Source: Moraxellaceae bacterium
GTDB lineage: Bacteria > Pseudomonadota > Gammaproteobacteria > Burkholderiales > Rhodocyclaceae
Reading direction: 5' to 3'
DNA: 64,000 bases
Assembly (NCBI GenBank): GCA_031119205.1
Contig: JAVHYF010000015.1
Coordinates: forward strand, 16,575 to 80,574
Shown in pieces: positions 16,739 through 25,507 of this stretch; the first letter of the stretch is position 1, and each line of letters begins with the position of its first letter. The notes under the pieces are model-generated. The model searched no databases and had not been told where the DNA came from. It saw only the letters and a program-made list of their open reading frames with translations. The translations under genes were made by a program, and so were the position numbers.

Positions 16739-17743
16739 ATGCGCAACGACGCCCGACTCAAGTTCAACGCCTACATGGCCGCCCTTCAGGAACTCAACGG
16801 CATCCCCAACGCCGCCGTGAAGTTCAGCGTGGACCCCAGCGTCCAGCAGACGCTGGAGAGCAAGATCCAGGAGTCCTCGGACTTCCTCTCGAAGATCAAC
16901 AACCAGCTCGTGACCGAGCAGGCCGGCGACAAGCTGGGCCTTGGCATCGGCAGCACGATCGCCAGCACCACCAACACCAACGCCCAGGATCGTGTGGCGA
17001 CGGACCCGACCTCGCTGGACGAGCAAGGCTACTTCTGCACGCAGACCAACTTCGACACGGCCATCAAGTACTCGAAGCTGGATGCATGGGCGAAGTTCGC
17101 CGACTTCCAGACCCGTCTGCGCGATCTGATCATCAAGCGCCAGGCGCTGGACATCATGATGATCGGCTTCAACGGCACGAGCCGCGCGGCCACCTCGAAC
17201 CGTGTCACCAACCCGCTGCTGCAGGACGTGAACATCGGCTGGCTGCAGAAGATGCGCACCAACGCACCGGAGCGCGTGATGGATGAAGGCAGCACCGCCG
17301 GCACGCTGCGCATCGGTGCGACGGGCGATTACAAGAACCTCGACGCCCTGGTGTACGACATGGTCAACAGCCTGATCGACCCCTGGTATCGCGAGGACAC
17401 CGAACTGGTGTGCCTGCTCGGCCGGGATCTGCTGGCGGACAAGTACTTCCCGCTGGTGAACTCCACCCAGGCGCCGACCGAGCAGATCGCCGCGGACCTG
17501 ATCATCAGCCAGAAGCGCGTGGGCGGCCTGCCGGCCGTGCGTGCGCCCTTCTTCCCGGCCGGCAAGCTGGTCGTCACGCGCCTGGACAACCTCTCGCGCT
17601 ACGTGCAGGAGGGCTCGCGCCGCCGCACCGTGATCGACAACGCCAAGCGCGACCAGATCGAGAACTTCGAGTCGAGCAACGACGCGTACGTGGTCGAGGA
17701 CCACGGCTGCGCCTCGCTCGCCGAGAACATCGCCTTCGTCTGA
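16739..17743 (+). CDS. N: Major capsid protein (P2 gpN)
   Basis: A 334-residue HK97-fold capsid subunit of the P2 family. It starts with the typical MRNDARLKFNAYMAALQELN. FKVDPSVQ-like VDPSVQQTLESKIQESSDFL is the region cut by the scaffold protease in P2. Later segments are GFNGTSRAATSNR and SSNDAYVVEDHG. It sits between scaffold and small terminase genes in P2 order. Confidence 0.96.
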   Translation: MRNDARLKFNAYMAALQELNGIPNAAVKFSVDPSVQQTLESKIQESSDFLSKINNQLVTEQAGDKLGLGIGSTIASTTNTNAQDRVATDPTSLDEQGYFCTQTNFDTAIKYSKLDAWAKFADFQTRLRDLIIKRQALDIMMIGFNGTSRAATSNRVTNPLLQDVNIGWLQKMRTNAPERVMDEGSTAGTLRIGATGDYKNLDALVYDMVNSLIDPWYREDTELVCLLGRDLLADKYFPLVNSTQAPTEQIAADLIISQKRVGGLPAVRAPFFPAGKLVVTRLDNLSRYVQEGSRRRTVIDNAKRDQIENFESSNDAYVVEDHGCASLAENIAFV

Positions 17744-17806
17744 AGCACCTGAGCGACCGCGCGCCTTCGGGCGCGTGGTTTCTCCTTCCTCACCCGGAGA
17801 CATCCC

Positions 17807-18514
17807 ATGACGACGCCCGCCCGCCTCCACTTCGAGCGCAAGCTGGCTGCGAGTGCCACCAGGCACGACGGCACGCAGCCCGACACCAACCGCGCCCACG
17901 CCAACCAGTACGAGCTGATGCTCGCCACGCTGGACGAGCACCGCCGTCGCCTCAAGGCCGTGCAGAGCACCGAGCGCAAGATCGAGGTGAAGCGCGGCCT
18001 GGTGCCCGAGTACGCGGCCTGGTGTCGTGGCGTCATGGAAGGTGATGCCGGCGTGCAGGACGATGTCTTCATGACGGTGCTGCTGTGGCAGATCGACGTG
18101 GGTGACTTCGACGCCGCGCTGCCCATGGCCGAGTACGCCCTGCGCCACGGCCTGGTGATGCCGGATCGCTTCGAGCGCACCACCGCCTGCCTGGTGGCCG
18201 AGGAGATCGCCGACACCGCGCTGAAGGCCCCTGCGGCTGCACTCGCCGCCTACCTGCCGGCCCTGCAGCAGGCCCAGCTCATCACCGCCGAGCACGACAT
18301 GCCCGACGAGGTGCGCGCCAAGCTGCACAAGGCCATCGCCTACGCGCTTCTCGCCGCCCCGGAAGACCAGCAGACGCTGGACACCAAGAACGCCGCCATG
18401 ACGGCCCTGCAGAGCGCCGTGCGCCTGCACGACAAGGTGGGCGTGAAGAAGGACATCGAGCGCCTCGAGCGCGACATCAAGAACACCGCGGCTGGCGATC
18501 CGCCCGCCGCGTAA
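17807..18514 (+). CDS. M: Terminase endonuclease subunit (P2 gpM)
   Basis: A 235-residue small terminase subunit that recognises and cuts cos DNA together with gpP. The P2 M pattern ANQYELMLATLDEHRRRLKAVQS and DVFMTVLLWQIDVGDFDAALPMAEYALRHGL (landmark, residues about 84-114) is seen, followed by a helical C-terminus. It lies between N and L as in P2. Confidence 0.93.
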   Translation: MTTPARLHFERKLAASATRHDGTQPDTNRAHANQYELMLATLDEHRRRLKAVQSTERKIEVKRGLVPEYAAWCRGVMEGDAGVQDDVFMTVLLWQIDVGDFDAALPMAEYALRHGLVMPDRFERTTACLVAEEIADTALKAPAAALAAYLPALQQAQLITAEHDMPDEVRAKLHKAIAYALLAAPEDQQTLDTKNAAMTALQSAVRLHDKVGVKKDIERLERDIKNTAAGDPPAA

Positions 18515-18608
18515 CCGAGCGCCCCGCGCACCCGTGCGGCTCGGGGGTGCGAGCGTTGCCCAGGCAACTACTCAATCCCCCGACCACCGCACCCCAGCAG
18601 AGACCGCC

Positions 18609-19076
18609 ATGAGCTTCGTCGCCACCAGCAGCACGACCACCGAAGAGCCGGACAAGATCACCGCCGGTGAATTCTGGCCGGAGGTAGACGTGGCGGACGC
18701 CCGCGTGCGCATCCGCCTCGACGGCACGGTGACCGACGAGCGCCTGCGCGACGCGCTGGTGGATGCGATCGCAACCGTGTGCGAGGAGCTGGACGTCTGG
18801 CGCGCTTCGCAGATCGCCCTCGGCCATGAGTCCCTGCAGGACGTGCCGGCCGCGGAGATCGATGGCGAGAACGTGAAGGTCGCGCGCTGGCACCGCGCCG
18901 TGCTGGCCTTCGCCAAGGCCAACCTCACCGAGCGCTATGCCGACTTCGACGCCACCGCCGCTGGCGACAAGCGCGCCGAAGTGCTGAACGCCACCATCGA
19001 GGACTACCGGCGCGACGCGCGCTGGGCCATCAGCGACATCCTCGGCCGCCCGCGCAACACGGTGGAGTTGATCTGA
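18609..19076 (+). CDS. L: Head completion/stabilization protein (P2 gpL)
   Basis: A 155-residue protein of the GPL family, which closes the filled head. Motifs VADARVRIRLDGTVTDERLRDAL and NLTERYADFDATAAGDKRA are typical of the family, and the C-terminus has RDARWAISDILGRPR. The ATG at 18609 is chosen over the upstream frame opening because of family length. Its stop overlaps the gpX start (TGATG). Confidence 0.92.
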   Translation: MSFVATSSTTTEEPDKITAGEFWPEVDVADARVRIRLDGTVTDERLRDALVDAIATVCEELDVWRASQIALGHESLQDVPAAEIDGENVKVARWHRAVLAFAKANLTERYADFDATAAGDKRAEVLNATIEDYRRDARWAISDILGRPRNTVELI

Positions 19077-19279
19077 TGCGCGTCATCGCCCGCCAGAACG
19101 AACTGCTCGACGCACTGTGCATGCGCCACTACGGACGCACGGCGGGCGTCGTGGAGGCCGTGCTGGAAGCGAATCCCGGCCTGGCTGCTCTCGGCCCGCA
19201 GTTGCCACACGGCACGCCGGTGGAGCTGCCCGACCTCGCGCCACGCGAGGTGCGCAACACCATCAACCTCTGGGACTGA
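19076..19279 (+). CDS. X: Tail protein X (P2 gpX)
   Basis: A 67-residue tail protein with a LysM-like fold. RQNELLDALCMRHYGRTAGVVEAVLEANPGLA (residues 4-35) is the family core and VELPDL the end of the motif. It is coupled to gpL by a one-base overlap and precedes the lysis genes as in P2. Confidence 0.93.
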   Translation: MRVIARQNELLDALCMRHYGRTAGVVEAVLEANPGLAALGPQLPHGTPVELPDLAPREVRNTINLWD

Positions 19280-19288
19280 AAGGACATC

Positions 19289-19696
19289 GTGGGCGAACCC
19301 GTCTCCACCACTACCACCACGGCGCTGCATGCCCTGGCCCCCACCGGCACGGTCGGCATCGTCATCGCAGGCGTCGCCACCGGGCTGGACTACCAGTTGC
19401 TGCTGGCCGGCTTCTTCGGGGCGGTGCTGGCCGTCACCGATCTGAGCAGCGTGCCCACCTGGCTGCGCGCCGTGCAGGCCGTGCTGTCGGCCGCGATCGC
19501 CGCTTACTTCGCGCCTTCGCTGGGCGGTGTGCTCATCGGCCTGGCGAACGCGATTCCCGCCGTGTCACTGCCTACCGGCGCCATGCATTCACCAGCGGCC
19601 GTGCTGGTGGGCTACGGCGCGCTGTGGCTGCTGCCCAAGGCTCGCGAGGCGCTCGGCCGCGGGCTGGACCGCATCTTCGGAGGAAAGCCGTCATGA
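19289..19696 (+). CDS. Holin-like membrane protein
   Basis: A 135-residue protein with about four hydrophobic segments (GIVIAGVATG, LLLAGFFGAVLAV, VLSAAIAAYFA, AVLVGYGALWLL). It begins with GTG at 19289 after AAAGGA. The position between X and the endolysin, and overlap with the next membrane gene, point to a role in timed permeabilisation of the inner membrane at lysis. It is assigned as holin by context rather than by a clear motif. Confidence 0.75.
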   Translation: MGEPVSTTTTTALHALAPTGTVGIVIAGVATGLDYQLLLAGFFGAVLAVTDLSSVPTWLRAVQAVLSAAIAAYFAPSLGGVLIGLANAIPAVSLPTGAMHSPAAVLVGYGALWLLPKAREALGRGLDRIFGGKPS

Positions 19697-19959
19697 CTTT
19701 CACGATCACCCTGCTCGCCGCCTTCCTGATGTGGCATGCGCTGTGTGTGAGCAATCATCGTATGGGGCCGCATCGACGTACGCCAGCGCTGCGGCGCTTC
19801 GCCTGGGCCTTGCTCGCCACCGCCGCCTTCGGCCTGGTGCTGGCACCCTTCGTGTCGCCGCAGCAGCTGCAGCGCGTCCTGTTCCTGTTGTTGCTCGCGA
19901 TCGCCATCCGCGCGGCCTGTGAGTCGCGCCGCTGGTTCCGACGCGTGAGGCCGTCATGA
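19693..19959 (+). CDS. Second small lysis membrane protein
   Basis: An 88-residue protein with two or three membrane segments (TITLLAAFLMWHAL, WALLATAAFGLVLAPF, VLFLLLLAIAIRAA) and basic flanks. It overlaps both neighbours by 4 bases (ATGA), so it belongs to the lysis cassette. Either it is the holin and its neighbour an antiholin, or the reverse. The sequence does not decide. Confidence 0.7.
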   Translation: MTFTITLLAAFLMWHALCVSNHRMGPHRRTPALRRFAWALLATAAFGLVLAPFVSPQQLQRVLFLLLLAIAIRAACESRRWFRRVRPS

Positions 19960-20777
19960 GCGTGCTGCGCAACGGTGACACCGGCGAGGCCGTACGCCGC
20001 CTGCAGCGCCAGCTCGTCGCCCTCGGCTGCGTGTTGGCGGTGGACGGCTGGTTCGGAGAGGCCACGGAAACGGCTGTACGCGAGCTGCAGGCGCGCTTCG
20101 GCCTGGTCGTGGACGGCGCTGCCGGCCCCAAGACACTCGCCGCGCTGGAGACCGGCAAACCGCAGCCGCGCCTGCTGGGTGAAGCCGATCTGATCGCCGC
20201 GGCGGAAACGCTGGGCGTACCTCTGGCGAGCGTGAAGGCGGTGAATGCCGTGGAGTCGCGCGGCACCGGTTTCCTCGACGACGGACGCCCGGTGATCCTC
20301 TTCGAGCGGCACGTCATGCACCGTCGTCTGGCTGCGGCCGGCCACGATGCGGACGCCCTGGCGGCGCGCTTTCCGAACCTCGTGAATCCGAAGCGCGGCG
20401 GCTATGTCGGCGGCGCGGAAGAGCACATGCGCGTGGCTGCTGCGATGCAGATCGACCGGGGCTGTGCGCTGGAGGCAGCGAGCTGGGGCCTGTTCCAGAT
20501 CATGGGCTTCAACCACGAAGCGTGCGGCTACACCATCGTCGAGGACTTCGCAGATGACATGCGCACGAGCGAAGGCAAACAGCTCGAGGCCTTCGTCCAG
20601 TTCGTCATCGCCGACCCAGCCCTGCACAAGGCGCTGAAGGCCCGCAAGTGGGCCGACTTCGCCCGCCTGTACAACGGCCTAGCCTACCGCGACAACCTCT
20701 ACGACGTGAAGCTGCAGCGCGCCTACGAACGCTTCAGCACTTCGCCGGCCGAGGTGGCAGCCGAGGTGCCAGCATGA
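19956..20777 (+). CDS. Endolysin: peptidoglycan-binding plus N-acetylmuramidase
   Basis: A 273-residue lysin. Residues 5-66 are a PG_binding_1 domain (GDTGEAVRRLQRQLVALG, DGWFGEATETAV). Residues about 80-265 match the N-acetylmuramidase (DUF3380) family, with AVESRGTGFLDDGRPVILFERH containing the likely catalytic Glu, and ASWGLFQIMGFNH. No signal peptide is seen, so release depends on the holin. It differs from P2 gpK and is a domain-swapped lysis enzyme common in prophages. Confidence 0.93.
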   Translation: MSVLRNGDTGEAVRRLQRQLVALGCVLAVDGWFGEATETAVRELQARFGLVVDGAAGPKTLAALETGKPQPRLLGEADLIAAAETLGVPLASVKAVNAVESRGTGFLDDGRPVILFERHVMHRRLAAAGHDADALAARFPNLVNPKRGGYVGGAEEHMRVAAAMQIDRGCALEAASWGLFQIMGFNHEACGYTIVEDFADDMRTSEGKQLEAFVQFVIADPALHKALKARKWADFARLYNGLAYRDNLYDVKLQRAYERFSTSPAEVAAEVPA

Positions 20778-21307
20778 GCGCGTTCTTCACGCCCGTGGTG
20801 CTGCGCTGGCTCGCCATCGGCCTGGTAGCCGTCGCGGTCGGTGTCACCGGCTGGGTGAAGGGCGCGGCGTCTGTGCAGGAAGATTGGGATCTGGCGAACG
20901 CGCAACGCGAGGCGGCCCAGTGGAGAGCGCTCGGGCGTGCCTATGAGCGTGTGCGCAGCGTCGAGTCCATCGGCCGCGCAGAGATCGCCGAACAGTCCCG
21001 CCAGTACCGAGAGGAGATGCACCGTGAAACGAGCCGTCGTGATCGCACTATCGCTGAGCTGCGCGCTGGCACTGTGCGCCTGTCAGTCCCTGCCGGTGGA
21101 GCCGCCGCAGGTGATCTACGTCTGCCCGGCACCACCGGAGCCGGATCCGGAAGTGATGGTGCCGAGGTCACCTACCTTCCAGCAGCGACTGCTGCAGATC
21201 TTGCCGCCCTCGCCGGCGAGGCCGACGACATCACCCGACAGCTCGGCCTCTGCCAGGCCGCCGTAATCACTATCGGCAAATCGAGCGCTCGACACACGCG
21301 ACACTAG
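20774..21307 (+). CDS. Rz-like inner-membrane spanin subunit
   Basis: A 177-residue protein with one N-terminal membrane anchor (WLAIGLVAVAVGVTGW) followed by a coiled-coil periplasmic part (AQREAAQWRALGRAYERV, then REEMHRETSRRDRTIAEL). This is the Rz pattern that fuses the two membranes in the last step of lysis. It overlaps the endolysin stop by ATGA and holds the o-spanin gene inside it in another frame. Confidence 0.85.
   Translation: MSAFFTPVVLRWLAIGLVAVAVGVTGWVKGAASVQEDWDLANAQREAAQWRALGRAYERVRSVESIGRAEIAEQSRQYREEMHRETSRRDRTIAELRAGTVRLSVPAGGAAAGDLRLPGTTGAGSGSDGAEVTYLPAATAADLAALAGEADDITRQLGLCQAAVITIGKSSARHTRH
21024..21266 (+). CDS. Rz1-like outer-membrane spanin lipoprotein, nested
   Basis: An 80-residue lipoprotein fully nested in the Rz gene in a different frame. 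It starts with GTG at 21024 after GGAG. The signal sequence ALSLSCALALCAC ends in the lipobox LCAC. The mature part is short and Pro-rich (PAPPEPDPEV), as expected of Rz1. It pairs with the Rz protein to span the periplasm. Confidence 0.85.
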   Translation: MKRAVVIALSLSCALALCACQSLPVEPPQVIYVCPAPPEPDPEVMVPRSPTFQQRLLQILPPSPARPTTSPDSSASARPP

Positions 21308-21335
21308 TGCCAACGGCCAGGCCCCCCGGCGTCCT

Positions 21336-22649
21336 TTAGCACGGCGAATGCGGTATTTGAGCATCGTCTTTTTGGCGGACAACAAACTTGCCGTCCTCCC
21401 GTCGGATTTCCCAAAAATGTGAATTAAAGCCCTTCACGTTATTCTTCGAAAAAATCTCGAGGTATTCAGGGGAGTCTACGATCGCACCATCGAAGTTCGC
21501 ATAGCTCAAATCCGCCGGCTTAAATTCATCGGCATCTGGAAGCAGAGCCCCTGAAAAATCAGATCCAGTAAAATACCCACCTACGATCGACACGCCACGC
21601 AGATTCGCCCACCGAAACTTAGAGCATTGAAAATCTGAGTCAACCCACGCTCCGCGCACCTGTATACTTGGCATCTCCGCATGCGGCAACGCCACGCCAT
21701 TCAATGAACCCAAAGTTTCGCCCCCCAAAAGGCGTGCTCGCATGACGTAGGCCCCTGAGAAATCTGCCGAATTTAGTGGCGAAGTATCCAGATCTACTCC
21801 ACCACGTAATAGTGTTATAAAAACCTGCCCGCGTTCGGGACTTAGCGGATGGCGTACCAAATTCAACTCCGAACCAAGACTTAGATACGGACCTCGAATA
21901 GCAGCATGATAACCCTCAGGCGACTCAACAAATCTATATGGTCTTGCCAAGTTAGTAAGATTTACAATCTGCGCTTGGAGTTTTAGCGGAAGTGGAAGCT
22001 GCGTGTCGTGCGGTTCAACCCAAGGATAGAACTCGTTTAAATTCGTGTGAATCGTGCACTCTTTGTCGACCTTGCAGGTCTGCAGCCAGGCTCTTCTGAA
22101 TCCACTGGGCACCTTGACCCAGCATTTCATTTCCTCCTCATTCCCGATCAAAACACTGGGATCTATCTCTTTAGGGAGCTTTGGTCCCAAGCAAGCGCTT
22201 TCAGCATATGCCCAGATGGCATCCACCACCTCCCCCACTTTGGTAGAAACTGTTGCATTGGCTTGAGCCTGCATCACGTAGGTCTGCTGGTCCAATTTTT
22301 CATTCTGCTGAAACAACATCCAAGTCTGCAGAAGCAGAAGAAATCCGCCAGCACCTGCAGCTGCGGCACCGGGCGAAAATACTCGCCACAACATAGCACT
22401 CAGGGCAGCCTTGGACCGAGGGTCGCTTTTGGCATTAAGCCAATTGAAGTGCTGCCAGAAATTTATGATTACTGGAATCAGACGCGCCTCGCGCCTGACG
22501 AACTCAACATCAGAATACTCTTTCAACTTATCTATCCGAGCATCGATAGCACTCAGCCCATTCGCTGCTCCCGAATGTTTCTCTGTAGCAGCCTGCTCAA
22601 CCACTGCGGGCCCCTCACAAGACTCCCGAGTTGGTATCACAATGGACAT
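21336..22649 (-). CDS. Membrane protein with pentapeptide repeats, cargo gene
   Basis: A 437-residue protein on the strand opposite to the late operon. The N-terminal third has a helical region and a membrane segment (AAAAGAGGFLLLLQTWMLF). A short coiled region follows, and the C-terminal third has pentapeptide-type repeats (ADFSGA, ANLRGV, SDFSGALL, ADLSYANFDGA). Base composition is clearly more AT-rich than the phage genes around it. The ATG at 22649 lies behind a G-rich AAGGGGG. It sits between lysis genes and R, an accessory spot. The role is unknown, with superinfection exclusion or defence as the best guess. Confidence 0.8.
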   Translation of the reverse strand: MSIVIPTRESCEGPAVVEQAATEKHSGAANGLSAIDARIDKLKEYSDVEFVRREARLIPVIINFWQHFNWLNAKSDPRSKAALSAMLWRVFSPGAAAAGAGGFLLLLQTWMLFQQNEKLDQQTYVMQAQANATVSTKVGEVVDAIWAYAESACLGPKLPKEIDPSVLIGNEEEMKCWVKVPSGFRRAWLQTCKVDKECTIHTNLNEFYPWVEPHDTQLPLPLKLQAQIVNLTNLARPYRFVESPEGYHAAIRGPYLSLGSELNLVRHPLSPERGQVFITLLRGGVDLDTSPLNSADFSGAYVMRARLLGGETLGSLNGVALPHAEMPSIQVRGAWVDSDFQCSKFRWANLRGVSIVGGYFTGSDFSGALLPDADEFKPADLSYANFDGAIVDSPEYLEIFSKNNVKGFNSHFWEIRREDGKFVVRQKDDAQIPHSPC

Positions 22650-22936
22650 CCCCTCGCCGCCCCCTTCTAACTCCGCCGACTCCCTCATTAAACCCTCCCA
22701 CAAGAGTGGTCTCAGACACGCAGACTTCACGAGCAGCATCCCAGCTATATCCGTCGTCTGAAACGTAGCCAATTCAAATACGATTCCGTTGTATATCTGC
22801 CGTAGGTGCCAAGCAACAGCCTGCCCTAACGGGCATGTCAACGTTGTGCCATCTACGTTTCACACCGCCCTCCGATTTAGCTCGCACCACACACGTGACA
22901 TTCTTTGTAGTAACCGCCGCCCAACATACGATCAGC

Positions 22937-23368
22937 ATGTATAAACCCAATAGCCTTCGTTCTGCACTTGAAGCCGCCGACGAAGACCTAAAGCGCAACC
23001 CGGACCGCATGCGGGTCTTCATAGACGAAGGGAGCGTGCGCGCCACTGCGGCAACTTCGCTGTCCTTCGAGTACGGCTACATACTGAACGTGGTCGTGCT
23101 GGACTACGCCCGACACGCCGACCACCTGATTGCCCCCACGCTGGCCTGGCTAAGCGTGCATCAGCCGGAAATGCTGCAGAACCCGGATCTCATGCGCGAT
23201 GGCTTCACCTTCGAGGCCGACATCCTCAACAACAAGGCGGTGGATCTGTCGCTGAAGCTTCGGCTGACCGAGCGTGTGGCGGTGTCGGTGGGCGCGGGCG
23301 GTGCACTGGTGTGCCAGCACCTGGACGAGCCGCCGGTGGACCCGCATGCGGGTGTCAGCTGGGAGTGA
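22937..23368 (+). CDS. R: Tail completion protein (P2 gpR)
   Basis: A 143-residue protein of the P2 R family, which caps the tail and joins it to the head. YKPNSLRSALEAADEDLKRNPDRM (residues 2-25) and SFEYGYILNVVVLDYARHADHL (residues 42-63) are the family landmarks. The ATG at 22937 is chosen because the family begins at this point, although the frame is open further upstream across the end of the cargo gene. Confidence 0.9.
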   Translation: MYKPNSLRSALEAADEDLKRNPDRMRVFIDEGSVRATAATSLSFEYGYILNVVVLDYARHADHLIAPTLAWLSVHQPEMLQNPDLMRDGFTFEADILNNKAVDLSLKLRLTERVAVSVGAGGALVCQHLDEPPVDPHAGVSWE

Positions 23369-23382
23369 GGGCAGACGAACAC

Positions 23383-23835
23383 ATGGCCGCCGACTTAGCA
23401 GACCTAGAGGCGTACGCGGGTGGGCTGATCGCCAACCTCACGGGCGCGGAGCGGCGGGCGCTGGCCCGCAAGATCGCCATCACGCTGCGGGGGCTCGAGC
23501 AACGGCGCATCGCTTTACAGCGGAACGTGGATGGATCGCCCTATGAGCCGCGCAAGCCACGCCTGCGGGACAAAGGCGGCAGGATCCGGCGCACGATGTT
23601 CGCGAAGCTGCGCACGGCGCGCTATCTCAAGGTCGAGGCGTCAGAGAGTGAAGCGATGGTGACCTTCGCTGACCAGGTGCAGCGCATTGCGCAGGTGCAT
23701 CACGTTGGGTTGCGGGAGCGGGTGTCCACCAAACCTTATCGAGAGATCTCTTACCCTGCGCGCGATCTGCTTGGATTTCGTGATGACTATGAAGCGAGCA
23801 TTGCAGATCTAGTGGTCTTGCACCTTGCCCAATGA
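23383..23835 (+). CDS. S: Tail completion protein (P2 gpS)
   Basis: A 150-residue protein of the phage virion morphogenesis (gpS/Mu gpG) family. Landmarks are RRALARKIAITLRGLEQRRIALQ, DGSPYEPRKPR and the basic middle part. It is next to R as in P2. The ATG at 23383 gives normal family length. Confidence 0.9.
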   Translation: MAADLADLEAYAGGLIANLTGAERRALARKIAITLRGLEQRRIALQRNVDGSPYEPRKPRLRDKGGRIRRTMFAKLRTARYLKVEASESEAMVTFADQVQRIAQVHHVGLRERVSTKPYREISYPARDLLGFRDDYEASIADLVVLHLAQ

Positions 23836-23843
23836 TCCAAGTT

Positions 23844-24626
23844 CTAAGTCTCTGAACTCGGCTTGAACATAGAGAGCAAGGTGGTGGCGAGTTTCTTGTC
23901 ACCCTCCGCCTCTTGATCAGGCGTTTCGGGTCTCGCTGAAGCGATGGACGGCGGCATCACGAACGCATCAATCGCTTTCGACAACGCCGCCGCTCGCTGC
24001 TCCTTCGTCGCATCTTCCGAACACAACGAGATGTTCGTTTCCATGCAAAGCATCAAGCGTTGGGACATCTCCGCGAGCGGCTTCTGATTGTTCTTCAAAT
24101 GACGAAGCAGCGTGATCGAGATTGCTAGTCCGAGCGCCCCCGTCGCCGTGCTTGAAACCACCAAAAGCCAGGCATTGGGCATCGTCTCCTTGGTGCTGAA
24201 CGCATCCTGAAGAATGACAGTCCATGTAGCCACCGGAACCGCGAGAGAAGCGATTGCGATAGTCACACCTATACGAGTGAGATTCTGACGATGCCTCTCG
24301 TACGACAAGGTGATTCTCCGCAACTGTCGCGCATGCCCCAGGAGGAGTTCCGAGAACGCACGCATCTCTTGTTGGTCAGGAATGTCTATATATCCCGTCC
24401 TAATCGGCAGCGGCTTCCCGTCATGTCCGAACGCCATCGCCAATTTCCAGAATGCGATGAAGCCACCTACCGCTGTCCCCAAGACCAGCAGAGACAATAC
24501 GGACTTGGAATCATCATCCACCCTGCCCTTTAGCCCCCCCCAGAGCAAACAGAGGAATGCAAACAGGACCAAGTACACCGCAAAAGGTGTCGCACGGCGC
24601 AAAGATGAGGTCAACCAGGGTGACAT
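23844..24626 (-). CDS. Membrane protein of unknown function, cargo gene
   Basis: A 260-residue protein on the minus strand, with four likely membrane segments in two pairs (YLVLFAFLCLLWGGL, VLSLLVLGTAVGGFIAF, then GVTIAIASLAVPVATW, AWLLVVSSTATGALGLAISI) and a cytoplasmic helical tail. The ATG at 24626 follows GGAAG. An upstream GTG at 24674 is less likely. It lies between S and V, where P2 carries its Z/fun exclusion genes. A defence or exclusion role is inferred from that position only. Confidence 0.7.
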   Translation of the reverse strand: MSPWLTSSLRRATPFAVYLVLFAFLCLLWGGLKGRVDDDSKSVLSLLVLGTAVGGFIAFWKLAMAFGHDGKPLPIRTGYIDIPDQQEMRAFSELLLGHARQLRRITLSYERHRQNLTRIGVTIAIASLAVPVATWTVILQDAFSTKETMPNAWLLVVSSTATGALGLAISITLLRHLKNNQKPLAEMSQRLMLCMETNISLCSEDATKEQRAAALSKAIDAFVMPPSIASARPETPDQEAEGDKKLATTLLSMFKPSSET

Positions 24627-24796
24627 CGGGCTTCCATACTTTTCTTGGCGGTTCAAGGCTGCCGGAATGAGCACTCAAAAACCGAGTGGGCTTCGGCTGG
24701 CGCTCAACTCGCCATCCGCAGTTACGATCATATCCAGCCATCTCTTTGCGCGCCGCCGTAAGCCCGAACGGACGTAGAACTGCAATTGAACAATAG

Positions 24797-24865
24797 TGTT
24801 GTGGCGAACAGCGACTACAACACCACACCAGCCCGCACCTCGCACGCGCGCGGCATCCTGCCGGC
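24797..24865 (+). promoter_or_regulatory. Late promoter for V-W-J-I-H operon
   Basis: TGTTGT (24797-24802), 14 bases, ACAACA (24817-24822), centre 24809.5. CATCCT at 24854-24859 is 44.5 bases further on and is followed by 6 bases and the ATG of V. A GCACGCGCGCGG block just before the hexamer is shared with the other late promoters. No -35 box is seen, as expected for an activator-dependent promoter. Confidence 0.75.
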
Positions 24866-25507
24866 ATGGACTTGCTGGCCGACCTCTCCCGCCGACTCGA
24901 AAGCCTCATCCGTCTCGGCACCATCGCCGAGGTAGATTACGAACTGGCGCGCTGCCGCGTGCGCAGCGGCGAGCTTCTCACCGCCGGACTACCGTGGCTG
25001 ACGCTTCGCGCGGGTGAAACGCGCACCTGGTGCCCACCCACCGTCGGCGAGCAGGTGTTGCTGCTGTGCCCGAGCGGCGAGCCAGCCGCCGGCATCGTGC
25101 TCACCGGCCTCTACTCGGCGGCCAAGGAAGCGCCGAGTGAAGCCCCCTCGGCGCACGTCACGTCCTACCCGGACGGCGCCACCATCAGCTACGACCACGC
25201 TTCCGGCGCGCTGACCGCCACCGGCATCAAGTCCGCGGTCGTGGTGGCGTCCGAAAGCACGCACATCACCTGCCCGACCAACACCATCGAAGGCGATCTG
25301 ATCGTCACCGGCAAGGCCACCGTGCAGGGCCTGTTCACCTACCTCGCCGGCATGTCCGGCGCAGGCGGCGCCGGTGGCGGCAGAACACAGATCACCGGCG
25401 ACTTCACACATGAGGACGGCGCGCTCTCGTCCAACGGGACCGTGTTGGATGACCACGCACACGACAACGTGGTGCGCGGCAACGAAGTGTCAGGGAAGCC
25501 GGTATGA
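24866..25507 (+). CDS. V: Baseplate spike protein (P2 gpV)
   Basis: A 213-residue baseplate assembly protein that makes the cell-puncturing spike. An OB-fold N-terminal half (TIAEVDYELARCRVRSG, TRTWCPPTVGEQVLLLCPSGE) is followed by a beta-helical tip region, ending with DDHAHDN, an HxH motif of the kind that binds an iron at the spike apex. The ATG has no ribosome site and coincides with the predicted transcription start. Confidence 0.94.
   Translation: MDLLADLSRRLESLIRLGTIAEVDYELARCRVRSGELLTAGLPWLTLRAGETRTWCPPTVGEQVLLLCPSGEPAAGIVLTGLYSAAKEAPSEAPSAHVTSYPDGATISYDHASGALTATGIKSAVVVASESTHITCPTNTIEGDLIVTGKATVQGLFTYLAGMSGAGGAGGGRTQITGDFTHEDGALSSNGTVLDDHAHDNVVRGNEVSGKPV

Noticed and set aside
15818..18430. 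Very long minus-strand open frame (870 codons) opposite O, N and M
   Set aside because: It is antisense to three well-recognised capsid genes, its product is His/Val/Leu-rich without domain pattern, and GC-rich DNA often leaves the opposite strand open.
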